Notes under the pieces: model-generated
Told to the model about the DNA's origin: nothing
Database searches by the model: none
What the model saw: the letters and a program-made list of their open reading frames with translations, nothing else
Assembly: GCF_025290835.2 (NCBI RefSeq)
Contig: NZ_JAOCQD020000003.1
Coordinates: 186,001 to 250,000, forward strand
Length of the DNA stretch: 64,000 nucleotides
Reading direction: 5' to 3'
Source of the DNA: Aquabacterium sp. OR-4
GTDB taxonomy: Bacteria; Pseudomonadota; Gammaproteobacteria; Burkholderiales; Burkholderiaceae_C
Shown here: positions 36,500 to 44,892 of the stretch, one piece after another
How the letters are laid out: every line of letters begins with the position of its first letter
Numbering within the stretch: position 1 is the first letter of the stretch
Translations under genes and position numbers: made by a program

Positions 36500-36523
36500 A
36501 AATCCGGCACAAGGGCCGGATTT
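36500..36523 (-). terminator. Intrinsic terminator of the aminotransferase-end transcript
   Basis: AAATCCGGC (36500-36508) and GCCGGATTT (36515-36523) form a perfect 9-bp stem with a 6-nt loop. On the minus strand the stem is followed within a few bases by CTCGTTTTT. It lies 51 bp beyond the stop of the leftward aminotransferase gene and closes that transcript before the livK promoter. Confidence 0.75.
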
Positions 36524-36533
36524 CAGTGCCTGG

Positions 36534-36565
36534 CAGGCAGACAGATCGGGTGATCGGTCTGCCTG
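36534..36565 (-). terminator. Second hairpin behind the aminotransferase gene
   Basis: CAGGCAGAC (36534-36542) pairs with GTCTGCCTG (36557-36565), and the loop contains GATC/GATC that extends the stem with one mismatch. It starts 9 bp after the aminotransferase stop. It lacks a good T-run on the minus strand, so it may be an mRNA 3'-end stabiliser that works with the terminator just downstream. Confidence 0.55.
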
Positions 36566-36573
36566 AAAAGCAG

Positions 36574-37734
36574 TCATTTGGCCGGGGCTGTCTGCGCTTC
36601 AGACACTGGCGCCACCACCGCCAGCGCGCGCTCGAGCGCCGCCACCGCCCGCTCGGGCGCATGCAGCTTGTCCAGGCCGAACAGGCCGATGCGGAAGGTC
36701 TTGAACTCGGGGCCCTCGTCGCATTGCAGCGGCACGCCGGCAGCCGTCTGCAGGCCCTGGGCGATGAAGGCGCTGCCGTTCTGCAGCGTGGCGTCGGTGG
36801 TGTAGCTCACCACCACGCCGGGCGCCTCGAAGCCCGGCGCGGCCACGCTGGGCAGGCCGTGGCGGGCCAGCAGTGTGCGCACCTGGCGGCCCAGCGCGAT
36901 CTGCTCGGCGCGCAGGCGCTCGAAGCCGTAGGCCGCGCTTTCGGCCATCACGTCGCGGTTGCGCGCCAGCGTGTCGGTGGGCAGGGTGGCGTGGTAGGCG
37001 TGGCCGCCGCCTTCATAGGTTTCCATGATCTGCAGCCACTTCTTCAGATCGCAGGCAAAGCTGCTGCTGGTGGTGGCGTCGATGCGCGCACGGGCGGCCT
37101 CGCTCAGCATCACGAAGGCGCAGCCCGGCGAGCCGCTCCAGCCCTTTTGCGGTGCGCTCACCAGCACATCCACGCCAAGGGCCGCCATGTCCACCCACAG
37201 GCAGCCCGAGGCAATGCAGTCCAGCACGAACAGGCCGCCCGCCGCATGCGTGGCGGCGGCCACGCGCTGCAGGTAATCGTCGGGCAGCAGCATGCCGCTG
37301 GCGGTTTCAACGTGCGGGGCGCACACCACCGCCGGCTTCACGCGGGCGATGGCCGCCTCGACCTCGTCGATCGGTGCCGGGGCGTAGGGGTCTTGCGCGC
37401 CGGGGCCGGTGCGGCGGGCCTTCAGCACCTCATGGCCGGACGGGATGGCGCCCATGTCGAAGATCTGGCTCCAGCGGTAGCTGAACCAGCCGTTGCGGAT
37501 CACCAGCGCGGGCTGGCCGCTGGCGAACTGGCGCGCCACCGCCTCCATGCCGAAGCTGCCGCTGCCCGGCACCACGATGGCCGAGCGGGCGTGGTAGACC
37601 TGCCTGAGCGTGGCCGAGATGTCGCGCATCACGCCCTGGAAGCGCCGCGACATGTGGTTCAGCGCGCGGTCGGTGTAGACCACCGAAAATTCCAGCAGGC
37701 CGTCGGGGTCGACGGTGGGGTTCAGTCCGGGCAT
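36574..37734 (-). CDS. Class V aminotransferase, serine-pyruvate/alanine-glyoxylate type
   Basis: 386 residues. PLP enzyme with VVPGSGSFGMEAVARQF near the N-terminus, AGGLFVLDCIASGCLWVDM with the PLP-pyridine Asp, and the Schiff-base Lys in VSAPQKGWSGSPG (about residue 199). The family moves amino groups from alanine or serine to glyoxylate or pyruvate. It is the last gene before a strong terminator and follows the DUF1080 lipoprotein gene by 71 bp on the same strand. Whether it belongs functionally to the upstream cell-wall genes (handling D- or L-alanine, for example) is speculation. Confidence 0.88.
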   Translation of the reverse strand: MPGLNPTVDPDGLLEFSVVYTDRALNHMSRRFQGVMRDISATLRQVYHARSAIVVPGSGSFGMEAVARQFASGQPALVIRNGWFSYRWSQIFDMGAIPSGHEVLKARRTGPGAQDPYAPAPIDEVEAAIARVKPAVVCAPHVETASGMLLPDDYLQRVAAATHAAGGLFVLDCIASGCLWVDMAALGVDVLVSAPQKGWSGSPGCAFVMLSEAARARIDATTSSSFACDLKKWLQIMETYEGGGHAYHATLPTDTLARNRDVMAESAAYGFERLRAEQIALGRQVRTLLARHGLPSVAAPGFEAPGVVVSYTTDATLQNGSAFIAQGLQTAAGVPLQCDEGPEFKTFRIGLFGLDKLHAPERAVAALERALAVVAPVSEAQTAPAK

Positions 37735-37805
37735 GGTGCGTCTCCTCGGTCATGCATCGCGCAGGGCCGGGCAGGTTAGCACCGGCGTGTGTCGGCGGCA
37801 GCGGG

Positions 37806-38417
37806 CTACAGCGTGCGGATCTGCAGGCGGCGAAAGCGGATCACGCCGCCGGCCGACTGCAGTGCGATCGGGCCGCTGCGAAAGCGGGCATCGCGCACAT
37901 CCACCGTCTGCTGGCCGTTGAACACCACCACCAGGCGGTCGGCGCGCGCCGTCACCTCGAAGCTGTTCCAGCGATCGGCGGCCTTGGGCCCGGGCTGCGC
38001 CACCTTGGCCACGTTGACGATGGCGGCGGTGCCGTAGCTGGGGTCGGGCCGCTTGTCGAAGATGTTGACCTCGTAGGCGTTGTCGGCATTGACCTTGGCG
38101 CGGTCCTGGCAGCGCAGAAACAGACCGCTGTTGCAGTCGGCATCGGCCCAGAACTCGCAGCGCAGCTCGAAATCGGCATAGGCCTCGCGCGTGAGCAGGT
38201 AGCCCAGCGTGCCGCCGCGGCCTTCGAGCGTGCCGTCCACGATCTTCCAGCGGCCCTGGCCCAGCGGCGACCAGTCGTTCAGGTCTTTCAGGCCGGGGCC
38301 GTCGAGCAGCGTGGTCCAGCCGGGCGTGGTGGCGCAGCCGGCCAGGCCGGCGCCCAGCAGCGGTGCGGTGGCCAGGCCCAGCGAACGGGCCAGCAGTTGA
38401 CGGCGGTACAGCGGCAT
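37806..38417 (-). CDS. DUF1080-family lipoprotein
   Basis: 203 residues from ATG 38417, preceded by GGAGA. The N-terminus has YRRQLLARSLGLA, a twin-Arg-like start, and a lipobox LAGC near residue 28, so it is probably a lipoprotein. The mature part is a jelly-roll: LLDGPGLKDLNDWSPLG, KIVDGTLEGRGGTLGYLLT, and FELRCEFWADADCNSGLFLR. It matches the DUF1080 (3-keto-disaccharide hydrolase / LamG-like) pattern, with the Asn-Ser-Gly-Leu-Phe-Leu-Arg core. Possibly acts on a sugar; substrate unknown. It lies 93 bp downstream of murQ. Confidence 0.8.
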   Translation of the reverse strand: MPLYRRQLLARSLGLATAPLLGAGLAGCATTPGWTTLLDGPGLKDLNDWSPLGQGRWKIVDGTLEGRGGTLGYLLTREAYADFELRCEFWADADCNSGLFLRCQDRAKVNADNAYEVNIFDKRPDPSYGTAAIVNVAKVAQPGPKAADRWNSFEVTARADRLVVVFNGQQTVDVRDARFRSGPIALQSAGGVIRFRRLQIRTL

Positions 38418-38510
38418 GACATCTCCAGGGGCAGGCGCGACGATGGCGCGCATTGTCAGCGGCCGGCGCGGCGCGGCACACCGGGCCAAGCCCGCATGCC
38501 GGGTGCTGGA

Positions 38511-39413
38511 TCAGGCCTCGCCGAGGGCCGCGCGCAGATTGCCCTGCAGCGCCTCGAGCCGGCTGCGCGCCGCGTCGGGGCCCAGGCCCAGGCGCACCAT
38601 CAGCACCGCCACCTTCACGCGGTAGCCGCTGTCGCGCAGCGCGGCTTCGGCCTGGGCCGGCGCGCAGCCGGCGGCCTGGGCGGTCAGGCGCACGGCGCGG
38701 TGCACCAGCTTCACGTTGGTGGCGCGCAGGTCGACCATCAGGTTGCCGTAGACCTTGTGCAGCCGCACCATCACCGCGCTGCTGAAGCTGTTGAGCGCGA
38801 TCTTCTGCGCCGTGCCGGCCTTCAGGCGGGTGCTGCCCGAGATGACCTCGGGCCCGGTGTCGAGCACGATGCCGATCTCGGCCTCGCTGACCAGCGGCGA
38901 GCCGGCGTTGTTGGCCATGCCGATGGTCAGCGTGCCCAGCGCGCGGCCGGCGGCCAGCACGCCCAGTGCAAACGGCGTGGTGCCCGAGGCGGCGATGGCA
39001 AACACCACATCGTTGGCCGTGGGGCCCAGGCGGTGCAGGTCTTCGGCGCCCTGGGCACCGTCGTCCTCGGCCCCTTCCACGGCCAGGAACATGGCGCCCG
39101 GCCCGCCGGCCAGCAGCGCCGGCGCGCGTTCGGGCGACCAGCTGAAGGTCGGGTTCAGCTCCACCGCATCCAGCACCGCCAGGCGGCCGCTGGTGCCGGC
39201 GCCGGCATAGATCAGCCGGCCACCGGCGGCCAGGCGCCGGGCCGCGGCATCCACCGCCCGCGCCAGCTGCGGCGCGGCGGCCTGCACGGCGGCCACGGCG
39301 CGCTGCTGGTCACCGATCAGCGCGGCCAGCAGCTCGGGGGTTTCGTACAGGTCGAGCGCGGCATGCGCCGGGTGCGGGGTTTCGGTGGAACTGAGTGGGC
39401 TCATGGGGTGCAC
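38511..39413 (-). CDS. murQ: N-acetylmuramic acid 6-phosphate etherase
   Basis: 300 residues; the second ATG at 39404 is an alternative start. MurQ removes the D-lactyl ether from MurNAc-6-phosphate to give GlcNAc-6-phosphate, in cytosolic murein recycling. The SIS domain is clear: GGRLIYAGAGTSGRLAVLDAVELNPTF, VVFAIAASGTTPF, and the etherase signature GPEVISGSTRLKAGTAQKIALN. The C-terminal helical lid (RATNVKLVHRAVRL) is also present. It lies 6 bp downstream of the GHL10 glycosidase gene and belongs to the leftward kinase-amidase-glycosidase-murQ unit. Confidence 0.95.
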   Translation of the reverse strand: MHPMSPLSSTETPHPAHAALDLYETPELLAALIGDQQRAVAAVQAAAPQLARAVDAAARRLAAGGRLIYAGAGTSGRLAVLDAVELNPTFSWSPERAPALLAGGPGAMFLAVEGAEDDGAQGAEDLHRLGPTANDVVFAIAASGTTPFALGVLAAGRALGTLTIGMANNAGSPLVSEAEIGIVLDTGPEVISGSTRLKAGTAQKIALNSFSSAVMVRLHKVYGNLMVDLRATNVKLVHRAVRLTAQAAGCAPAQAEAALRDSGYRVKVAVLMVRLGLGPDAARSRLEALQGNLRAALGEA

Positions 39414-39419
39414 GGGGGC

Positions 39420-41015
39420 TCAGGAATCGAGGCCATAGGCCAGCCGCGGCCCTTCGCCGCCCAGGCGGTCGATGGCCTGCAGCATCAGCGTGTCGGCGGC
39501 CTGGGGGTCGAGCTGGCGCTGCTGGCCGGGCAGGGTGTCAAAACGCCACTGGCCCGCGCGCCGGCGCCACAGCGCCCAGCGCCAGGGCGCCTGGCCATCG
39601 GCGCTGGCCAGCTGCAGCGTGCCGCCCGGGCTGCGCCGCAACTGCGGCGCGGCCGGCAGCGCGGCGCCGGTGTGCAGCCAGGGTGTGGCCGGCACCAGCG
39701 CCGGCTGGGCATAGGCCTCGCGCTGCAGGCGTGTGGCCAGGCTGTCGCGGTCTTGCAGCAAGGCCTTCAGGCTGAAGTGGATGTGGCCGCGCGCGCCGGG
39801 GCGCTGGCGCTGCAGCGCGATCTGCGCCAGCACCTCGTCGGCCGGCCAGGGGTCGGCGCCGCCATCGGCCACGCGGCTGCTGAACAGGCCCGGCCACAGG
39901 TGGTGGCGGTGGCTGTTGCGCGCCAGCCAGTAGTCGAGCAGCGGCTCGAAGGCCTGCGCAGTGCGCGCCCGTGGCCAGTACAGCTGCGGTGCCAGCTCGT
40001 CCATCCAGCCCTCGTCGCACCAGCGCTCGACATCGGCAAACAGCTGGTCGTACTGGCTGAAGCCGCTGATGCCCGCCGGCCGCAGTGCCGGCCGGCCGAT
40101 GCCGAAGGGGCTGATGCCCACGCGCACCCAGGGCTTGAGGCCCTGCACCAGCGGCTTGAGCGCGCGCACCAGCTGATCGACGTTGTCGCGCCGCCAGTCA
40201 TCGCGCGCCAGGCGGCCGCCGCCGGCCTGGTAGGCCTGCCAGGGGGCCTGGTCGTCGAAGGGCTGGTCGCGGCCGGACGCGTCTTTCACCGGGTAGGGGT
40301 AGAAGTAGTCGTCCAGGTGGATGGCGTCCACGTCGTAGCGGCGCACCACGTCGGCCACCACGGCCAGGGTGTGGGCGCGTGCGCCGGCCTCGCCGGGGTC
40401 CAGCCACAGCAGATCGCCATGGCGGCGCACCCACTCGGGCCGCGCCAGCGCCACATGGCTGCCCGCCGCGGCCGAGCGTGCCGATGGGTGCCGCGCACGG
40501 TAGGGGTTGAGCCAGGCGTGCAGCTCGATGCCGCGGCGGTGGGCCTCGGCCACCCAGAAGGCCAGCGCGTCGAAGGGCTGGCCGCTGGCCTCGTCCACCG
40601 GCAGCAGGCCCTGGGTGCCCGAGAGGTACTCGCTGGCCGGCTCCAGCGGCGAGTGGTACAGCGCATCGGCGCTGGGCCGCACCTGCAGGATCAGCGCGTT
40701 CAGGCCGATGGCCTGGGCCCGCTCGATCTGGGCCAGCGCACTGGCACGCAGCGCCGCCACCGGCAGGCCGGGCTGGGCCGGCCAGTCGATGTGGGCCACG
40801 CTGGCCACCCAGGCGGCGCGCAGCTCGCGCGGCGCGGCGCCGGGCTGGTCGGCCTCGGGCAAGGCCAGCGGGGGCAGGGCATCAAAGGGGGCCGCGGGCC
40901 CGGCGGGGGCTGGGGCGGTGGTGGGGCCGGGCTGGCCGGGGGCCATGGCCGCGGGGGCGCCGGCGCAGCCTGCCAGCCATGGCGCCGCGCCCATCGCCGC
41001 CCCGCTGCCGGCCAC
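39420..41015 (-). CDS. GHL10-family glycosidase, lipoprotein
   Basis: 531 residues from GTG 41015; an ATG at 40994 is also possible. The body is a TIM barrel of the PF02638 type: RELRAAWVASVAHIDWPAQ, NALILQVRPSADALY, GIELHAWLNPYRAR, DVDAIHLDDYFYPYPV and RVGISPFGIGRPALRPAG. These proteins are thought to cleave denuded or modified glycan, often peptidoglycan. The residues before the annotated start (PTRRALLAVAGSGAAMG...LAGC) look like a twin-Arg lipoprotein signal, but no normal start codon lies further upstream in this frame. The GTG that overlaps the amidase stop (41068) is in another frame. Either an unusual start or a frameshift is likely. Confidence 0.82.
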   Translation of the reverse strand: MAGSGAAMGAAPWLAGCAGAPAAMAPGQPGPTTAPAPAGPAAPFDALPPLALPEADQPGAAPRELRAAWVASVAHIDWPAQPGLPVAALRASALAQIERAQAIGLNALILQVRPSADALYHSPLEPASEYLSGTQGLLPVDEASGQPFDALAFWVAEAHRRGIELHAWLNPYRARHPSARSAAAGSHVALARPEWVRRHGDLLWLDPGEAGARAHTLAVVADVVRRYDVDAIHLDDYFYPYPVKDASGRDQPFDDQAPWQAYQAGGGRLARDDWRRDNVDQLVRALKPLVQGLKPWVRVGISPFGIGRPALRPAGISGFSQYDQLFADVERWCDEGWMDELAPQLYWPRARTAQAFEPLLDYWLARNSHRHHLWPGLFSSRVADGGADPWPADEVLAQIALQRQRPGARGHIHFSLKALLQDRDSLATRLQREAYAQPALVPATPWLHTGAALPAAPQLRRSPGGTLQLASADGQAPWRWALWRRRAGQWRFDTLPGQQRQLDPQAADTLMLQAIDRLGGEGPRLAYGLDS

Positions 41016-41064
41016 GGCCAGCAGCGCGCGGCGGGTGGGCCGACCAGCCCGGCGCCGCGCACGG

Positions 41065-42000
41065 TCACGGCGTGGCGGGCGCGGTGCCGTTGGCGGCGGG
41101 TGCCGCTGCCGGCGGCGGGGCCAGGCCGGTCAACACCTGCAGCCGGGCGGCGGTTTCGGCATCGGGCTGGCCGTCGTGGCGGGCCGGGCGGTACTTCATC
41201 TGGAAGGCGGCGATCACGCGGCGGGTCGGCTCGTCCAGCAGGCCATGGCGGTCAACCTGGAAACCATGCCGGGCCAGCGCCTCCTGGAACCAGGCCACGC
41301 CGGGCAGCCGCGCCTCGAACACCGGCTGCACGGCGGCCACGCGCGCGGCGTCGGGCCAGGCGATCAGCCCGGCCTCGGCCAGGCGCCACCACGGAAACAG
41401 CGGGCCCGGATCGATCTTGCGCTGCGGCGCGATGTCGCTGTGGCCCAGCACGCGCTCGGGCTTGATCTGGTGCCGCGCCACGATGTCGCGCACCAGCGCC
41501 AGCATCAGGTCCATCTGCGCCTCGGGATAGGGCGTGAAGCGCTGGCTGCCATCGGCGTTTTTCTCGGCGCCGGCGTTGACGATCTCGATGCCGATCGACG
41601 CGCTGTTGAGGTTGCTGCTGCCGGCCCAGTGGCTGGCGCCGGCATGCCAGGCGCGGCGGTTCTCGTCCACCAGGCGGTAGACACGCGGCGGGTTCTCGTC
41701 GCTCAGCAGGTAGTGCGCCGACACCGCCTGCTCGGTGAGGATGCGCGCCGAGCGCGCCATGTCTTCGTCGGTGTAGTGCAGGATCAGGAATTGCACGCGG
41801 CTGTCCTGGCCCTGGGCGCGGTAGGTCTGGCTGTCGATCTGCAGCGCGGGGCGCTCCGCGCCGGTCTGCGCACAGCCGCCCAGCAGGGCCAGGCTGGCCA
41901 GCAGGGCCAGGCCGCCCGGCACCAGGCCGCGCGCCCGCGCTGGCGGCCACGCGGCGGGCCGAGCTGCGGGCCAGGCTGCGGGCCGGGCCGCGGGCTTCAT
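41065..42000 (-). CDS. N-acetylmuramoyl-L-alanine amidase, AmiD/AmpDh2-like lipoprotein
   Basis: 311 residues. The N-terminus has a repetitive RPAAWPA segment, then a signal peptide with lipobox LLGGC (about residue 43). The Amidase_2 domain has zinc ligands in FLILHYTDED and GHSDIAPQRKIDPGPLFPW, with RAWHAGASHWAGSSNLNSASIGIEIVN between them. A C-terminal peptidoglycan-binding helix bundle (about 225-295) follows. It cuts the MurNAc-L-Ala bond of muropeptides, including anhydro forms, at the outer membrane. The start overlaps the kinase stop by 4 bp, and the stop is near the glycosidase start. Confidence 0.92.
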   Translation of the reverse strand: MKPAARPAAWPAARPAAWPPARARGLVPGGLALLASLALLGGCAQTGAERPALQIDSQTYRAQGQDSRVQFLILHYTDEDMARSARILTEQAVSAHYLLSDENPPRVYRLVDENRRAWHAGASHWAGSSNLNSASIGIEIVNAGAEKNADGSQRFTPYPEAQMDLMLALVRDIVARHQIKPERVLGHSDIAPQRKIDPGPLFPWWRLAEAGLIAWPDAARVAAVQPVFEARLPGVAWFQEALARHGFQVDRHGLLDEPTRRVIAAFQMKYRPARHDGQPDAETAARLQVLTGLAPPPAAAPAANGTAPATP

Positions 42001-43067
42001 GCCGCCTCGCCCATCAGCCGCGCGGCGCGGCGTGCGGCGCCGGCGGCGGTGGACTCTTCGGCCAGCGGCGCCTGGGTGACCGGCAGCGTGTCGGGCAGGG
42101 CCGCGCTCATGGCCGCGGCCAGGCGCGGGCTCAGCAGGAAGGCCCGCCCGGCCAGCGCCACCGGCCGCGGGCCGAAGCGCTGCGCCAGTGCCAGCGCCAG
42201 GCGCGCCAGCTCGCGGCCGGCTTCATCGAGGATGGCGGCGGCATCGGCGTCGGCCAGCGGGCTGCCGGCCGGCCCGTCGGCGGCGGCCACCGCGCGTGCC
42301 AGCAGGCCGATCTCGCCGCGCGAGGCGCGCGCGATCCAGTGGCGGGTGAGGGCCCAGTCGCCCAGGTCGTTGTCGAGGTCCACGCCTTCACCGGCCTCGC
42401 GCGCGATGTCGGCCAGCACCCGGCGCGCCATGCCCGAGCGGCGCCAGGCGCCGGGCTCGGCATCTTCGGCGCGCCAGATGCGGCGCAGCGCCTGGCGGGC
42501 GATCCAGTGCGCGCTGCCGCCGTCGTCGATCAGGCCGCCGCGGCCGCCGGCGCGGTGGAACTGGCCGCCAGCGTCCACATGGCCGGCGATCGAGCCGGTG
42601 CCGGCATAGACCAGAAAACCCGCACCCGGCGCAAAGGCCACCTGGCAGGCCATCTCGATGTCGCTGGTGATCTCGATGCGCACCCCGGGCACGGCCAGGG
42701 CCTTGGCCAGCATCTGGCGCAGCAGGGCACCGCCGGCGCGGTCGGTGCCGGTGACGCCGGCACACACCGCGGCCACCGGGCCCAGAACCAGCGGCCGGCC
42801 CACCGGATGGCCGTTGCCGCGCACGCGCGCCGCCAGCGCCGCCATCACCTCGGCCGCCGCCTGCTGGCCATGCGGCTGGCCCAGCAGCGCGGCGGTAAAG
42901 CCCGGCAGGTCGCCCTGCGCATGCAGGCGGCCCGCGGCATCGGCCAGCGCCCAGCGGGTGGAGGTGCCACCCACGTCCAGGCCCAGGCCCAGGCGGGCCG
43001 GCGCGGACGCAGCCGTGGCTTGCAGGGGCGGGTGGGAAGCGGGCGGGGGGACTGCGTCAAACGCCAT
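41997..43067 (-). CDS. BadF/BadG-type sugar kinase, probable MurNAc/GlcNAc kinase
   Basis: 356 residues from ATG 43067. ASKHA-fold kinase: GLGLDVGGTSTRWALAD (phosphate 1), AAVCAGVTGTDRAGG, ITSDIEMACQVAF, GFLVYAGTGSIAGHVDAGG (phosphate 2) and GGLIDDGGSAHWIARQALR. The last block is the hallmark of the NAGK/MurK branch. It would phosphorylate N-acetylglucosamine or N-acetylmuramate and so feed MurQ three genes on. First gene of the leftward salvage unit; its start is 182 bp from the divergent transporter start. AnmK and NagZ are not in the window. Confidence 0.83.
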   Translation of the reverse strand: MAFDAVPPPASHPPLQATAASAPARLGLGLDVGGTSTRWALADAAGRLHAQGDLPGFTAALLGQPHGQQAAAEVMAALAARVRGNGHPVGRPLVLGPVAAVCAGVTGTDRAGGALLRQMLAKALAVPGVRIEITSDIEMACQVAFAPGAGFLVYAGTGSIAGHVDAGGQFHRAGGRGGLIDDGGSAHWIARQALRRIWRAEDAEPGAWRRSGMARRVLADIAREAGEGVDLDNDLGDWALTRHWIARASRGEIGLLARAVAAADGPAGSPLADADAAAILDEAGRELARLALALAQRFGPRPVALAGRAFLLSPRLAAAMSAALPDTLPVTQAPLAEESTAAGAARRAARLMGEAA

Positions 43068-43197
43068 GGGTGGGCCAAGGTGAGCCAAGCGCGCAAGCAT
43101 TGTGCAGTGCCGCGCGCTGCCCGGCCGCGGCACCCGCGCGCGGCCCCGATGCCTGGATGAGCGCCGGCCATCACCCTGGGCAATGCCCTGGCCCGGG

Positions 43198-43214
43198 CTG
43201 GCACGACCCCTGCA
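43198..43214 (+). promoter_or_regulatory. Sigma-54 (-24/-12) promoter of the peptide transporter operon
   Basis: CTGGCACGACCCCTGCA matches the RpoN consensus YTGGCACG-N4-TTGCW at all conserved positions except the first T of TTGC. The GG/GC spacing is correct. Transcription would begin near 43225, giving a leader of about 24 nt with AGGAGGA (43234-43240) as a near-perfect ribosome binding site before ATG 43249. Confidence 0.65.
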
Positions 43215-43248
43215 TAGAATGGTTTTACACCCCAGGAGGACTCGACGC

Positions 43249-44892
43249 ATGACCCTTGCCGCCCCCCGCCACGCCCGCCAAGCTGCGCCGAGCCGCCGTG
43301 CGATCCACGCCGCCAGCCTGGCCACGCTGATCGCCGCCAGCCTGCCCTTTGCCGCCGGCCCGGCGCTGGCCGCCACGCCGAAAGACACGCTGGTGATCGC
43401 GCTGGCCTTCGACGACATCATCACGCTCGACCCCGCCGAGGCCTTCGAGATCTCGGCCGGCGAGCTGATGGGCAACAGCTACGACCGCCTGGTGCGCCTG
43501 GACGCCAACGACACCAGCAAACTGGTGGGCGACCTGGCCAAGGGCTGGACGGTCTCGGCCGATGGCAAGACCTACAGATTCGAGTTGAAGCCCGGGCTCA
43601 GGTTCGCCTCGGGCAACCCGGTGACGGCCGACGACGTGGTGTGGTCGCTGCAGCGCGCGGTGCTGCTCGACAAGAACCCGGCCTTCATCCTCACCCAATT
43701 CGGCTTCAACAAGGACAACGTCAAGACCGCCATCCAGGCCAGCGGCGCCTTGACCCTCACGCTCACCACCGACAAGGCCTATGCGCCGAGCTTCGTGCTC
43801 AACTGCCTCACGGCCAATGTGGCCAGCGTGGTCGACAAGAAGCTGGTGCTGGCCAACGAGGCCAATGGCGACCTCGGCGCCGCCTGGCTGAAGACGCACT
43901 ACGCCGGCTCGGGGCCGCTCAAGATCCGCGAGTGGCGCGCCAACGAGCTGGTGGCGTTGGAGCGCAACGACGCCTACGCCGGCGCCAAGGCCAAGCCGGC
44001 GCGCGTGATCTACCGCCACGTGAAGGAATCGGCCACGCAGCGCCTGATGCTGGAGAAGGGCGACATCGACGTGGCCCGCAACCTCAGCCCGCAGGATCTG
44101 GAAGCCCTGGCGGCCAGCAAGGACGTGAAGCAGACCGCCGCGCCCAAGGGCACCGTCTACTACATCGGCCTGAACCAGAAGAACCCCCACCTGGCCAAGC
44201 CCGAGGTGCGCGAGGCCCTGAAGTGGCTGGTGGACTACCAGGCCATCGGCAGCACGCTGATGAAGAACATCGGCGTGGTGCACCAGAACTTCCTGCCGCA
44301 AGGCCTGCTGGGTGCCGCCAAGGACAACCCCTACAAGCTGGACGTGGACAAGGCCAAGGCCCTGCTGACCAAGGCCGGCTTAGGGCAAGGCTTCAAGCTG
44401 AGCATGGACGTGCGCAGCGTGCAGCCCATCCAGGGCATGGCCGAGGCCTTCCAGGCCACCGCCAAGCGCGCCGGCATCGACATCGAGATCCTGCCCGGCG
44501 ACGGCAAGCAGACCCTCACCAAGTACCGTGCCCGCAGCCACGACATGTACATCGGCCCCTGGGGCGCCGACTACTGGGACCCGCACACCAATGCCGACAC
44601 CTTTGTGCGCAACCCCGACAACAGCGACCAGGCCAAGAGCAAGCCGCTGGCCTGGCGCAATGCCTGGGACATCCCCGCGCTGACCGGCCAGGCCGATGCC
44701 GCGGTGCTGGAGCGTGACGGCGCCAAGCGCGCCAAGATGTACCAGGCCATGCAGGCCGAGTTCCGCAAGAGCAGCCCGTTCATCGTGCTGTTCCAGCAGA
44801 CCGAGGTGGCCGCTTACCGCAGCAACGTGGAAGGTCTGAAGCTCGGGCCCACCTTCGACACCAACTACGTGTTCAACGTGTCGAAGAAATAA
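43249..44892 (+). CDS. Peptide ABC transporter substrate-binding protein (SBP family 5)
   Basis: 547 residues; signal peptide to about 44 (ALAATP). The family 5 signature is present: DPAEAFEISAGELMGNSYDRLVRLDAND and LAKGWTVSADGKTYRFELKPGLRF. The hinge and C-terminal lobe (YIGLNQKNPHLAKPEVREALKWLVD; FVRNPDN) are also typical of DppA/OppA. It binds short peptides or related ligands in the periplasm. It is the first gene of a six-gene rightward operon that ends with PBP4 and lies back-to-back with the MurNAc salvage genes, so murein peptides or muropeptides are the most likely ligand. It is not close enough to MppA to name. Confidence 0.88.
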   Translation: MTLAAPRHARQAAPSRRAIHAASLATLIAASLPFAAGPALAATPKDTLVIALAFDDIITLDPAEAFEISAGELMGNSYDRLVRLDANDTSKLVGDLAKGWTVSADGKTYRFELKPGLRFASGNPVTADDVVWSLQRAVLLDKNPAFILTQFGFNKDNVKTAIQASGALTLTLTTDKAYAPSFVLNCLTANVASVVDKKLVLANEANGDLGAAWLKTHYAGSGPLKIREWRANELVALERNDAYAGAKAKPARVIYRHVKESATQRLMLEKGDIDVARNLSPQDLEALAASKDVKQTAAPKGTVYYIGLNQKNPHLAKPEVREALKWLVDYQAIGSTLMKNIGVVHQNFLPQGLLGAAKDNPYKLDVDKAKALLTKAGLGQGFKLSMDVRSVQPIQGMAEAFQATAKRAGIDIEILPGDGKQTLTKYRARSHDMYIGPWGADYWDPHTNADTFVRNPDNSDQAKSKPLAWRNAWDIPALTGQADAAVLERDGAKRAKMYQAMQAEFRKSSPFIVLFQQTEVAAYRSNVEGLKLGPTFDTNYVFNVSKK

